From positions 62,001 to 126,000 of the forward strand of contig OENT01000144.1 in assembly GCA_900239685.1 (NCBI GenBank): DNA of 64,000 nt. Reading direction: 5' to 3'. Position 1 is the stretch's first letter; each line of letters opens with the position of its first letter. Source of the DNA: Rotaria macrura. Taxonomy: Eukaryota > Rotifera > Eurotatoria > Philodinida > Philodinidae. Position numbers and translations under genes: made by a program. Below, piece by piece: positions 12,244-24,947 of this stretch. The notes below the pieces were generated by a model. That model was not told where the DNA came from, ran no database searches, and was given only the letters and a program-made list of their open reading frames with translations.

Positions 12244-14540
12244 ATGTCAACAAAAGATAATATAAATAAATGCCCATCTATATTTCATAATGTATTTTCC
12301 AATCCAATTTTAATCGAAAGAACATTACTTGTTACTTATGCAACTATCTTTTTCATTGGTCTTGTTGGAAATATTATGACTATTATTATTATAAAATGTA
12401 ATACTCATTTGCGTACACCAACAAATATATATCTTCTTAATTTGGCTGTTTCTGATCTTATGATGTTAATATGTAATTTACCTTTAGAAGTGATTGAAAT
12501 TCATTTTCGAGAATGGCCACTATCGATTATGTTTTGTGCATTAAGAAATATTTGTGTTGAATTTTTCACTTGTTCATCTATTTTAACAATCTTAGCATTC
12601 ACATGTGAACGTTATTTTGCTATCGTACATCCGATACATTTTCATCAATTGAATCATTTTCATCGTGCACAAAATGTTATTATTATTATTTGGTTTTTAT
12701 CACTGACATTTAGTGTACCAATTGGATTTTCGTATGAAATAGAAAAAAATTTATTTCTCACATCATCACATTCAACATTGTTCGTATCACAAACAATCAA
12801 TAATACAAAATCTCAACGTTTGAACGATACTATGTCATCAATAGGTATCTATTGTAAATCGTGTGTACCGAAAAAGAACCTAGTTAAACTATTATCAATC
12901 ATTATGATAATAACATCATTAGGTTGTTTCTATTTTCCAATGATTATTATTGGAATTATTTATTTATTTATTATAAAAGCATTACGTCATGTTAATAGAT
13001 ATGAAAAAGATTCAAATCATTCGCGATCAAGTTTTTCAGCATTTTCAAACTATGATATATCAAGAAAAAGGCTAAGAACAAGTGTTAACGATTCTTCCAA
13101 TGTCATCCATAGAGAGAATACATTTAAAATGAAACGAAAGAATACTCATGTTGGCTCGTATTCATGGTTGAAAAATCATGCTCGTTATCAAGCACGAAAA
13201 GTAGTCGTTAAAACACTAGGTATGAATATTATTTCCATTTAGTTTACTGGTTTCCTCTTTTTTTTTTTTGTTAGTTATAGTTACATACTAAGTTGAACTT
13301 TGTTGATTAGTCAAATTTGTCTCTTCTCAAGCCGAGAAAAACATAGAAAACGAAGCATCCTGTAGCCTTCATATCGGCAGGTTCTGCTTTTATTATGATT
13401 AATGGGGATGTGTTATAATAAGCAGATGTCTTCTTATGTAAACTGCAAGGTTTTGTAAAAATCTTTTCCTTTCATTATTAGTGAATAAATTTTTTATAAA
13501 ATTCATAGATATAGATATTAATTACTTTAACAATTCAATAAACATGAAGTCATAATGTTTGAAAGAGTTAACATTGTTTTAGTCAATATTCACATGATTG
13601 TCTATTCAAAGTTCATTGTGATCTCATACAAAAGAAAAACGACTACGGAAAAGAGTTATTGCGAATCACGCATCCGTTATCATGCTAGCTCTGTTATGAC
13701 ATTTCTATCTTCTTAACTACATTGTCAGGATGTATACAGGAATCTTCAGTAATTGACTTTAAGAATCACACATTAGTCGAATCTTTGTTTTCTTTTGACC
13801 TACAGACTATAGTAATTCTATGAAATATATCGATATAATGAATATGCCACAAGGCAACAATCGACACGTATAAACAAAAATAGATTACGTATTGACAATA
13901 ATTTTGTTCTCTTTCTTTAGTCACTGTGGTCATTGCATTTTTTATTTGCTATGCTCCACTTTATTTACAACGTGTATTATCAGCTGTTATGAGTTTGAAT
14001 TCGAATTTATATTCTGATTCTTATATATTTTCAAATATTATGGCTTATCTATATGTTATATCGGGAATAACATTTTATTTTGGTTCAATTATCAATCCAA
14101 TACTTTACAATGTTGTTTCAAACAAATATCGACGAGCCTTTCGAGATTTATTCTGTTGTCGTTTAACATATAAAACAAAGCCAATTGTTAAAAATCAACG
14201 AAAATTATTTCAAACAAATCATCAACAAGTACATTCGTTTGTTAAAAATTTTCCATCAGAACCAAAAAATAATGTTAATAGAAAATTACGTGTCGATCTT
14301 ATTCAAGAGACATTTGAAAATAAGAATCAAACACGTGCATTACCTATGATGAAACGTTCCGTATTATCAGATATTCAATCAGTTCGATCGAATTCATCAT
14401 CTGTTAGTTCGTATAAAAGAGAACTTTACCCAACACATTTCCGTCGTTCTAATGCATCGTTGCCAAAAAAAATGTCAAGTACACAGTCGTGTGAAACTTT
14501 TCTCGGGGAGAAAATTACTTGGTCGAAAACAGTTAGCTGA
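12244..14540 (+). CDS. Rhodopsin-class peptide GPCR, neuromedin-U/pyrokinin-receptor-like
   Basis: Exons 12244-13219 and 13921-14540 (701-nt intron, phase 1) encode 531 residues. Hallmarks in order: TM1 'GLVGN' (39-43), TM2 'NLAVSDL' (66-72), TM3 end 'CERYFAIVHP' (121-130, the DRY position read as ERY), TM6 'FFICYAP' (332-338) followed by Gln-Arg, and TM7 'NPILYN' (384-389). Cys98 at the top of TM3 and Cys204 or Cys207 in extracellular loop 2 can form the usual disulfide. Loop 2 contains N-glycosylation sequons near residues 186 and 194. The TM2 'LPLEV' and the TM6 'CYAPLYLQR' patterns recall neuromedin-U/pyrokinin/capa receptors, so a neuropeptide ligand and G-protein coupling at the plasma membrane are likely. 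Intracellular loop 3 (about 80 residues) and the C-tail (about 130) are long. Cys404-Cys405 is a possible palmitoylation site. The start is the first in-frame ATG. Confidence 0.9.
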
Positions 14541-15507
14541 TACAACTCTATATGTATGTGAAGGGAAGAAAAGCAGAATACAATCGACCTAATAATGATA
14601 GGCTTTTGAAGTGGGCGTTGCTTTACAAACAACCTGAAGAGTATATGTCAACAACAAGTGGTGTATTGCCATAAAAAAAGAAGACATGCTATTTTCTCTT
14701 AATCTATCCGATGTGAGGCAGATTATAGCCGATTTTTTTTTCTATTTCAATATCTAAATGTTCTTTGTTGCTTGTGATGAATGTTACCATTATAAGAAAA
14801 CTGTCGTCTGAGGAATATGTTTCAGTCTTTGATGTCTAAGTCTCAAATGTAAAATACAAATAAATTGATCGGAATACGATTAATAAAAAGAATCGATGCT
14901 ACCTGACATATATATATATATATCATTCAAGCACTTCTATTCATATCAGCTAAATAATCACAATTAATCATTTCAATTCTGTGGACAAAAAAAAAAGAAG
15001 ATAGGAAATGAATGATGATGTATTAATGGACGTGAAAATACTTCTACGATACTTCATTTATTATCAACCATCGTTTCTAGTTTTTTTTTTCTTCTTCTCT
15101 CTTCATTCGTTTCCTTTTGGCACTCTTTTGTTTTCCACACTTGGTTTTCATCATTTCTTTCTTGTAAAATAATAACACATCGAAAATGAGTAAAAAAACC
15201 GGGGAAATAAGAAAAGAACCATTATATTACTAGCAGTACGCGTTGTCGTACGAACGACGAAACGAGTGCAGTCATTGGAAATGATATAATGAATGAATGT
15301 AAAATAGCTAATGTGGAGAAAAAAAAAAGAGTGTATCTCTGAGAAACGAGAAGAGAGACATATATAAACGGATAAAAGAAAAACGACAACTGCATGTAGA
15401 AAAAAAAACTGACAAGATTCTAGTAACATGTGTGCATTTTGTTTTATGTCATTTAAGGAAAAAAAAAAGGAATTTAGATCTTTTTAGATTGATGAGAAAA
15501 AAAAATT
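14541..15507. other. GPCR 3' flank and KChIP-like gene 5' flank
   Basis: An AATAAA near 14860 could serve the GPCR transcript. The stretch at about 15080-15120 is pyrimidine-rich (T/C runs) and lies upstream of the first KChIP-like exon. No gene is seen. Confidence 0.4.
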
Positions 15508-17605
15508 ATGTCTTGGTATCATTCAACATTACTTACTGCTGATCGACGACCATCACGTTTAATTGCAAGTTGTAAACGATTTTCTCGACGTTTGAGTACG
15601 GGAATATTTCGTGCTGTTCGTCGTATTCAAGTTTCAGGTAGATGAAATAATTGTATTCTATTATGATTATTATTAAGATAGTCCTAGACGATATTCTTTC
15701 TTCTACAGATCATTTGCTATCTATGAATGCTTCACACCTTGTTGATTAACAACAAAGAAATACAAGATTTGATCATTTTTCTATATTTTTCGTTTAATAA
15801 TAACAAATACTAAAGAATAATACACGTACGACAACTATCAGAGATGTTCGATTGTAAAGAACTAATTTTATATCCAACATTATAGTAACGTCATAGTACG
15901 AATGTAGTGTAAGCAATTAGATTGACACATATTATTGTCTTAGTTGTTGAATGACATTCAACTCTTCATACAATTATTTCGATCTCAATAAATCAACAAA
16001 AGCCTTTAAGAATACTCTTGTGAATTTACATTTTGTCAGTATATATGTATATATATATATATTGGGGTTTCAAATAAATTAGTAGAACAAAGAAGAGTCA
16101 TGACTTTCAACTACAACAAGATCTCGACTATGTTTATCATACATAAAAATCATTAGTGAGTATGTATTGAGTATTGCTCGAATTTTCTGTTCTCTTGAGA
16201 ATAGCCTCATAATGAATAACATGAAATCATTTTATTCAACAGGCATGTTTGTAGAATACACATGGTCTTAAGCAATGAGACGTCAAGATGTTTGAATGGC
16301 AGTCATTTAAAAGATAGAAAAGAATGTCTTGTTTTTTTTATCTAGCCCATTTGAATGAAAAGTAGTGAAAACATGTATGAATCTTCGGTTTAGAACTTTT
16401 CATTAAACTAATAGCCATATTCAAACATGCATCGTCAATGTCATCAAGAGAATATTTCATTGTTAAATGAGAAGCAAAAAAAAAAGTGAACTGTGTGCTC
16501 TTGTGGCTCAAATATTTTTCATTTACTTTCAAGTGCTTTGTTTATTTTATGTTGTGTAAAGTTTTTCCGACAAAAAAATGAAGATGGTCCCACATCATTT
16601 TCAGTAATAGCGATGCTACGATGTATTTTGTCCTCTGTACGAAAATAATCCCTTGAGGGTATTTAGACTTGATTAAATATCTTCTGCTTTTTATTCAACT
16701 AATTCTTCTCATCATATTCAAATGGAAATAGACGAAAGTGGATTTCTCGAGTGCATGGGCCATGTTTTTCTTTTTTCTATCAAAATAATAATTCGATTTC
16801 ATATTGAATATGACTATAGAATTTATTTTCAACTTACAATATATCCGATTCGCATAGTAATTGACTAGTCGGAAATATTTTCTTTATCACTTCTATTGAA
16901 CCTACATTACTATAAAAAGAATATTTTATCGAATAATGGTCAATTTAATATGAACTTTTAGATTAGAAGCAAATTCTTTTCTTCCATTCAATTATATTCA
17001 TATGAAAAGCTTCTCTTTTATGACAACTTAGAATTACTAACACTTTTATAATCTATTCAAAGAATTTTGTTGTTTTTTTTTTCATTTATTTATTTTAAGT
17101 ATATTTGATTGCTAGATGAGAACAATTAAAAGAATAACGATGTTTTCCTCTTCGATAGATACAATGCTTCTTCTTATTATAGACATGTGTTGCAAGTAAT
17201 ATAGCCCATCTTTCAAATATAAAATCCACATTAACACAATGAATGTCGATTCTCTATTATATTGTAGACGTTTATTCTTTCTTCGGATCGATTGTGTAGA
17301 GAAACGATACAAGTGATTCGATCTCCTAGATTAATATCATATCGAGATTATAGTTTCATCCGATTGGAAACAGACTTAAGGATCAATTCTCATTTCCTGT
17401 CGGTTTTTGTTATGCTCTATTTTTGCAATTATACTTATTTGGACAATCTATATGCATGTTCTGTGATTGCTGCGTAGGGCTACTAACTATTTATTATATT
17501 TGAAAAGAGCACCGGGTAAAATGTCATTGACTCGCTCTCAACGTCATGTTTCGTTTTCATCTTGCAGAATAATGGAACAGTAAAAAAAAAGAGAGAGAGA
17601 TAGAC

Positions 17606-17641
<36 letters not shown>

Positions 17642-19623
17642 CAAGCACGGGGAGAAAGAAAAAGTGATAGATCGATTGTGAATATGTTCGTGTTTGTTTA
17701 ATCATAATTGTTTTGTATCTAATACCCATGGTGCTTATTCACAACAATGGGTGCTAATATTGCTGCTTTGTCACAAGGAGCTGGTAGCTTACATTTTAAT
17801 CTGCGTGGAAGATATAGTAGAGGAGGTATGTATGATCATTTACTAAATAATATAGTCTTTCCATTTGATTGAATATCGAATAATTTTAAAAAGAAAATTA
17901 TTACAACAATAATTTTTTAGTCAAATTCAAATTTTGCAATTATATAGGAAAAACAAAATAAATCCTAATATTTTAGTCTAAAATAATATAATTAATTCAA
18001 CTAATTGATTGGTTACATTCGAACCCATTACATATATATATATATATATGTCTATGGGTACTTGCTTTTTCTTGATTTGCTTGAGTTCTCGTCTGTTCGA
18101 TTGACAGACATTCAATTAATTCTATCGGTTGACATTGACAAATATTACATTCGAAGATGTATTAATAGTATGATGAATGCAGGAGATAGACCCGCAACGA
18201 CAGCAGCGATCAGTAAAACTCTGAGTAGTATTGCTACAAATTTTCATTCAAAGTTACGAGTAAAACTTTGATTTTGACAATAATGACTTTTTAAGTGAAA
18301 TGCAATAATTGAGAAACTATTTCTTCTCAAGGGATCGTGCACTGTCAAACGTAATCTTGAAAACAATCAATATCGTCATACTTAATAATAAATTTGAATA
18401 GGAGTTGTTTTGTTTTTTTCTTCTTCTAGATAAACACAGTAACTATCTTCCTATTCATACTTGTGACTGAATATAAATCAAAAACTATTCAAATTTTGTT
18501 TTTATTCAATTTTTAGAATCACGTTTGGATGCACTTCTGGGTAAAAATGTTCAACATCCACGTTCATTAGAGGAAATAATGAAATGTACACGTTTTTCAA
18601 AGTCTGAAATTCGTCTTTTATATCGAAGTTTTAAAGAAGTAAAAATCATTAGAAAAGTTCAAAACTCATATACGATGTATGTTCCTTGTTCGATTTGTTT
18701 GTTTTTTCTTTTATTTTAAAAAAGGAATGTCCAGGTGGAAATGTTAGTGAAGAACGACTACGAGAAATATATTTACAATTTTTTCCTCAAGGAAGTAAGA
18801 GAAAACTTGAATCAACTGTTGTTTATTGTTCATCTATACAAATACACGTTTTCAATCAATAGATCCTATAAAATATACGCATTTTCTCTTTTCAATTATT
18901 GATCGAAATCACAAAGGAACATTTACATTCGATGTAATGTATTTTTATATGAATTAAATTGAATAGAACTGTTCTATTATTCGTAGGATTATATTTTAAC
19001 ATTGTCTGTTTTATGTCGTGGAACGATTGATGAAAAATTACGATGGATATTTCGTTTGTATGATGTGACTGGTGAAGGATTGTTAACACGAGAAGTACTT
19101 TGTTTTTCTTTTTTCAATCATACATTTCTAGATGTATACTAGTTCGATTGTGTTTATTGTTAGAATGTAACTGAAATTATAGTTTCATTCTACGATCTTA
19201 TGGGTCCATCAGTTCATCCTCGTGTTGATGAAAATGAAATTCATCAACATGTCGATGAGATATTTGAAGTATGTATTGATTATTGATTTTTAAATGTTTG
19301 GCATGAAAATTATGTTTTGTTTTCTTGATGCTTAACAAAAATCGTTACCTCATGAACGAGATGATTCGAGTAAATCATTTCATTTTTGTTTTATAGCGTA
19401 TTGATCCAATGCAAACTGAACTTATAACATTAGACGATTTCATTGATTATTGTAAACGGGTTAGTTTCATAAAAAAACAAAAATCGTATTGATTTATTTG
19501 TTCGAATATTTTTTATATCTGTGTTTCTATATCAATCATAATTTACCTAGAATATGATATGTCTAAGTTTTTACTTTTTGCTTTCAGCTCTATATTTTTC
19601 ATCTATCGGTATTGTATATATAA
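15508..19623 (+). CDS. KCNIP: KChIP-like neuronal calcium-sensor protein, isoform a
   Basis: Exons 15508-15637, 18517-18638, 18725-18794, 18863-18933, 18987-19094, 19164-19268, 19397-19459 and 19588-19623 encode 234 residues, the usual KChIP length. The core follows the KChIP/NCS plan: 'FSKSEIRLLYRSFK', a cryptic EF-hand 1 with 'ECPGG', 'IYLQFFPQG', EF2 'DRNHKGTFTFDD', 'CRGTIDEKLRWIFRLYD' leading into EF3, then EF4. KChIPs bind the N-terminus of Kv4 channels and tune surface expression and inactivation; that role here is inferred from family. EF2, EF3 and EF4 each lack key calcium ligands, so binding may be weak or absent. The N-terminus of isoform a is basic and Arg-rich. The last exon (11 codons) is the least certain: without splicing, frame continues 13 codons past 19459 to another stop. 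Confidence 0.85.
17609..17640. repeat. (TA)16 microsatellite
   Basis: Pure TA run of 32 bp, preceded by a short GA run at 17591-17600. It lies about 100 bp upstream of the second first exon of the KChIP-like gene. Confidence 0.9.
17747..19623 (+). CDS. KCNIP: KChIP-like protein, isoform b (alternative first exon)
   Basis: A second first exon, 17747-17825, ends in the same phase (1) as exon 15508-15637 and joins the common exon at 18517, giving 217 residues. It begins 'MGANIAALSQ', which fits the N-myristoylation consensus (Gly2, small residue at position 6) and resembles the myristoylated N-terminus of vertebrate KChIP1. Isoform b would therefore be membrane-anchored by lipid and isoform a not. 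Two first exons far apart imply two promoters, as in vertebrate KCNIP genes. Transcripts are needed to confirm usage. Confidence 0.8.
18170..18262 (+). other. Possible third first exon of the KChIP-like gene
   Basis: An open stretch starting with tandem ATGs encodes 'MMNAGDRPATTAAISKTL' and on to a GTAAAA at 18263. It is less A+T-rich than its surroundings and looks coding. The GTAAAA donor at the end is in the wrong phase for the exon at 18517. Internal GT sites (after about 18214, 18223 and 18226) would be in the right phase. Treat as a candidate only. Confidence 0.3.
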
Positions 19624-21901
19624 ATTGTGTTTTTCTCTTTGAAAACATTTTTAAATGATAAGAAAATTTTTAAGTACAACTATATTCTATCGATAGAATT
19701 AAGGGAGTAGATGAATATCATTTAATGTTTCAAGCATCTGTGCCCACTCTCGTTGAGATAGCAAAAAACCTAATGTCAGAATAGTTTGAAATAACTATCT
19801 CCGAGATTGTCTCAAGACTATTGAAGTGCAATGTTATGGTTATTGTAAAAAAACAAATTGCATACATCAATTGAAGTCATTTTTTCGAATAAACTCAATT
19901 ATCTGTTCAGTCGTATAGCGTCTCACTCGTGTTTCTCTATATGAACAGGTTCGAATTAATTTCTTAGCAATAACCTAATTCCATCATTAGAATCTCTTCA
20001 CTATGCATATTAACAAGGGAATTTTTTCTTCTTACAGCTGTTCTATTATCTAGAAAAACTATATAAAAATTAATGTTACAAAAAAAAAGAAAGAATTTCT
20101 TGTCATAAAGACTACCGACATGCATATTTAAGAAACATTTAAAAATAGAATATAGTTCTCGTGTTTTGATTCATTATTTATGCAATTAGAGAATTTTTAT
20201 CATTCGTATCCTATTTTGTCTTTCGAAATCAATAGGGTTTTACTAACTAATTGTTTTATTTGACGATCGAATTAGAACTTTGTAATATCTCTTCAGTGAA
20301 TCTTACAATATGTCCATATAGTTCGACATGTACAAACATAAGTGTATACGACAGCTGCTGTTCGATTGGTATCATTCGTTAGCAATATGATAACGATAAC
20401 GTTCTTGTTTTGATGTCTACAAGAGATTTTCATATAGTTTATGGTAAATAAAAAAGATTCATTGATGTTATAGATATATCTCTTGACGAAATCGGATACT
20501 TGTCTTACAATGGAAAAGTGTTCTCATTAGATCTATGATGAAATTCATGCTCGAATTAGAATCTGACTTGGTCAGAATTCTTGATGACAATGTTTTTCAC
20601 AAATGTTCGAATGTATGCATGAGCCAATATTAGCATTAATAGTCGTCTAATATTGTCATTGGACATGAATGATAAGTAATGAGTCACATTTATTAAACTC
20701 TTGTTAACAATCGAATCTATTGGAGAAATTTGCATAGAATCAACTTTCATCAGCATACTAATTGAGAAAGAAAATATTTCTTTTTTTCTTTATTTTGTTT
20801 AGTGATATTGAAGAAAAAAGTTAAATACTCGATGATTATGAGTGTGTTATTTGCCTATCAAACTTAAACATTGAAACGCAAAAATACAAGCGATAGTCGA
20901 ACAAAAACTCAGCTGCTACGACGTTAGCGATTGACTAGAAGAATAATTAGTTTTAAAAAATAATATTGAAAAGTTATTTTTTTTCTATAATTTGATCTCA
21001 AGAAAAATATTTAGTAATTTTCTAGAGGATGAGAAGAGAATATAGATTGAATTTTTCATTTGTATATGTCGTGATTCGAAAGATGAAAATAAAACATATT
21101 CGGACCAAAACTTAGACAACTTGGTCGTACACATCACGATTCAATGTTAAGTTCATTTGGGTTCATTCGCGATCTCTACGACTCTATTTACTTAGTAGAC
21201 AAGTATTTATTCGATTATTGATTTAATTAGAGAAGAAAGAGTTGCACTCCATGAAACAGTCGCTCTTAACTGTCTGACATGATCAGTAATCAAATTGATG
21301 TACGTTAAATTCATAACATTGATGGACAATATTCAATAAACTCATCTATTGATACAAATCGTAAAAGACGTAACAAACAATCTTAGAAAGTGTTGTACTA
21401 TCGAATGAATTGATTCATCGGAATATTTTGTAATCATTCTCATTACAACAAAAATTTTCTATAATCCAAAGTAATTCGAGAGAAGACAATCCAATCATAG
21501 TTTCAAGTTTCAGTGAAAGTCAAATATTAACAATGAACAATTTTTGTACGTGCCCAATTTATTTAACAGTATTCAGTTTAAGAAATAATTAGAGAATTCA
21601 TAAATGACTTTCCTATTATATTCAATTCATTGATAATTTATCTAAGACTATGATTTTTCATGAAATATTATTTAGATTTCTATAAGATCGTCGATCACCT
21701 GACTGACATGAAAGATTTTCTGATGTTATCTTTAGAGAATTTTCAATAAATTTATTATTACATTAAAAAATTTGAAGAAAAAACATTTTCTTTTTTAGCG
21801 ACCTCAATTGATTGAATCAATACAAGCCTTATCCACCTGTGTATAAAATAATATTGTATCATCTATTATCGAAAGATTATTTTCAACTTTATTAGTTCGT
21901 A
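19624..21901. other. Gene-poor region
   Basis: Likely 3' flank of the KChIP-like gene, then A+T-rich sequence with short unsupported open frames. Nothing recognisable was seen. Confidence 0.5.
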
Positions 21902-22471
21902 TTAATAGTTATCATTATTTGAATATCGATTTTCTTTCATCATTTTGTCACGAAGAATAACATCTGGCGGATATGGTGTTGATCGATCCACTACTGAAAT
22001 ATCAGCTACGGGTTTTATTTGTTGAACTGGTCGCCTTGAATAATTTTGATTAAATGTTCGATATTCATCTGTTCCTGTTGTTGTTGTCTTGTCATCTTTT
22101 ACATGTGTATGTACGTTTTGTTGATTTTTTTTATTACCATAAGAAGAAAACTTAGAATGTTCATTCATAGTACTGCTTGTATCATCAGATACTGTATATT
22201 GTTTTACTGGCTTGTTTTTCGGAGGTTTGACAACAACAGTAGGTTTTACTGGTGTTGATCGTTTTGTTGAAGAATCATCATCATCGGAACTCGATGATAC
22301 AGATGATTGGGGTTGTACGGCACCGGTTTTAGAGACAGATCGACCAGATTTCGAACATGATTTGCAAATTCGAATAATTAAGAAGACGAACGCAACAAGA
22401 AATGTTACACCAGCCAATGATATAGCTATGAGTGTTAAAATAGTTAAAAGATCCGGTGAAAATGCTTGCAT
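21902..22471 (-). CDS. Small single-pass membrane protein, family unknown
   Basis: A single open exon of 189 residues reads on the minus strand from the ATG at 22471 to the stop at 21902. Residues about 8-35 form one long hydrophobic segment ending 'FVFLIIRICKSC', followed by basic residues. This predicts an N-out/C-in single-pass protein without a cleavable signal. The cytosolic tail is Ser/Asp-rich ('SSSSDDDDSS'), then Lys/Pro-rich ('KPTVVVKPPKNKP') and disordered. Cysteines next to the membrane could be palmitoylated. I do not recognise a family. The codon pattern and long open frame support a gene. An upstream exon cannot be excluded. Confidence 0.6.
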   Translation of the reverse strand: MQAFSPDLLTILTLIAISLAGVTFLVAFVFLIIRICKSCSKSGRSVSKTGAVQPQSSVSSSSDDDDSSTKRSTPVKPTVVVKPPKNKPVKQYTVSDDTSSTMNEHSKFSSYGNKKNQQNVHTHVKDDKTTTTGTDEYRTFNQNYSRRPVQQIKPVADISVVDRSTPYPPDVILRDKMMKENRYSNNDNY

Positions 22472-24947
22472 GATCACAACATTTATTTCGTAGACTGTTT
22501 GATAACATCGTTGAAGATTTTTTTTTTAATGATTATTCTGCTGATAAGATTTGTCAATACGTATGAATGAAATACTTCTTTCGTTTTTCTCTTGTTATTC
22601 TTCAGTTTTGCTTTTCTTTTACTTCTTCGTGCATAGATATTTTGAAAAAATTTAGCTTTTAAATTTTATTACTGTCATTGACAAGCCCTTCATAAACGGA
22701 GGAATGATAACAAGAACTATCACATGTACGTATGCAGTAGTCTAGAAAGTTGTACGATATTCTAAACAAGGATTCGATGAAGCAGTCAGATTATAACATT
22801 ATTTACTAAATTACAATTACCAGCGAAAATTTGTTTAATATTTTTCTTTGCTTAATATATTATTTAAAATTTTTATATTGATTTTATTCCGTTACTTTTC
22901 ATAGAATGATATCGGTCAGGCAGTTATCTAGTATCATAACTTACGATCACAAGTGAAGTATGGCAATTTCATATCTTAAGATTTTATCTCGATTTACTTA
23001 CAGTCGACATCGAGACGAAAATTTACATAAAACCCAAAACTTAACTTTCAAAAGATTTCAATGTAGGAATAGATTTATTATGAACTTAAATCTAAACAAT
23101 TACGGAAATAATTTTTTTATTACGACATGTAGAGATTACTGAAAGGCTATAAATTCACTTGAGAACTATAATATGAAATGAAAACAAAGAACACTTAACA
23201 ATTTACTACATTATATTAATTGATAAACGAATTATATGTTTCTTATCTAAATAAATTCAAGTTGAGCTCCATACTACGATGAAAGTATATTCTATTATTT
23301 TTGCACTGTTGACCTATTTGCAAAAAATATATCTTTCTCTACGACATTGTTCATGTGGCTATAGTGCTGTATGCATCTAAATCAAATCTCTATCATTTTT
23401 AAAATCACAGCTTCTATCTTTTGTCGTTGTTCTCAGTTGATGTAAATGTTTTTGAGTTATTGACAAATATTTTATGAGCTTCGAACACAAAATTAGTTAA
23501 CTGATTAAAAAAATTAAAATGTAAAACCGTTTTGTTTTATGTGCAATGTTTTATTCGTTTGTTTTTGGTTAATTGATTCTCACTATAAAACTAGCAAGTT
23601 TCTCTTTTCATTCAATCAATTTAGTCGAAAATCTTCAAATTTCTCTCGTAGTTTACCGATCCTTTCGTCTTATCGTCGTGATCTTTAAAACTTATTGTTA
23701 ATTTGGTTTTTGAATTATCCATCTATCTCAATAGGTCTACAGATTGGTCAAAGTTTCAAAAGACGTGTAAGTAATAGAAACTTTATACAATCAATATGTT
23801 ATTTTTAAAAAGTATGAAACGAAGATACTAGATTACAAATTCATATGGTTTACCGATTCTCAATATACATATCGTTCATCAATTAAGTTCTATTTTCTCT
23901 TGCGTTGACTGTTTACAGATACCATTGGAGATTTAAATCTGACATTCGTGTTCTAATCATATTTATCTTGAATCGTTCTCAAAATACTTTCGTTACATTT
24001 TGTACCATGTGCTTACAATAAATTTTTACGTTAAACCCATGCTTGATTTGAGCTTTTCAATTCATTATCAATCACTATATATATGAGATTGTATTTCATA
24101 GAATTTCATATTAAAATTTTTATTACGAACTGAACGATTTCATTGTCAAGTTTTCGAATTATACTTTTAAATTTATCTTTTTTTATTTATCATTGAAAAG
24201 AATAATTTATTCATCTTATCTCGATTTCAATTACATATAATGATATGAATCAACATATTCATCCTTAGCTGCAAAGTATTAATAAAAATAGTTTAGCAAT
24301 AACTTGTAGAATTCCCTATTTCACATACATCCATTGTATGATAATTCAAATTTTCCACTCATAAGCTTTTGTTTTCAAATCTCAAGCTAGACTCACGACT
24401 TCAACTAACAGGAGTCATTCAATGTCCTACTAATGGTTCTGTTGTCTCCCTTTTGAAATAGAATTTTGAGGTTCGTGTTGATTAATTCTATGGTAGTAAA
24501 TCTCATCTCATCTACTACCAGACCGTTGTCTCTTTGTGAAAATTTCCAGTCGTTCGACTTACTATTAATCACGAGCAAAATCATGAATTCTGTCTCTTTG
24601 TCATACGAACAACGAAACAGGATATATCTTCACTATAGTTTTATCAAACAATGAAAGTATAATACTAAATCGTGAACAAAATTTATTATTGTCAAGATCG
24701 ATCGCTAGAAATAAGCTGAAATCAACGTTCAAGAATCAATTTTTCTAAGCATGACTACATCATCGATTTAAGAACTTCGGAGTTACAATCTAATACATAG
24801 AATTCATATTGAGTTCAAGTGTTATTAGTAATTATGTGTACTTCTTTGATAAATAAACAGAAAATTATATTTTCATTGATTGATATGAGCAAGAAGAGCG
24901 CGTTATTTGTTTATCGAACTATGCATAATATATGATATAGAAAATAA
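22472..24947. other. Gene-poor region
   Basis: It lies between a minus-strand gene and a plus-strand gene and should contain both 5' flanks. Short open frames at 22960-23142 and 24466-24654 have no support. Nothing else was recognised. Confidence 0.5.

Noticed and set aside
16060..16110. Sequence resembling a mariner terminal repeat ('ggtttcaaataaattagtag')
   Set aside because: No inverted partner or transposase remnant was found nearby, so the resemblance is not enough.
17544..17729. Minus-strand frame with repeated Ile-Tyr
   Set aside because: Translation of the (TA)n and (GA)n microsatellites.
19940..19965. T-loop-like 'ggttcgaatt' suggesting a tRNA
   Set aside because: No paired T stem, no matching acceptor or anticodon arms around it.
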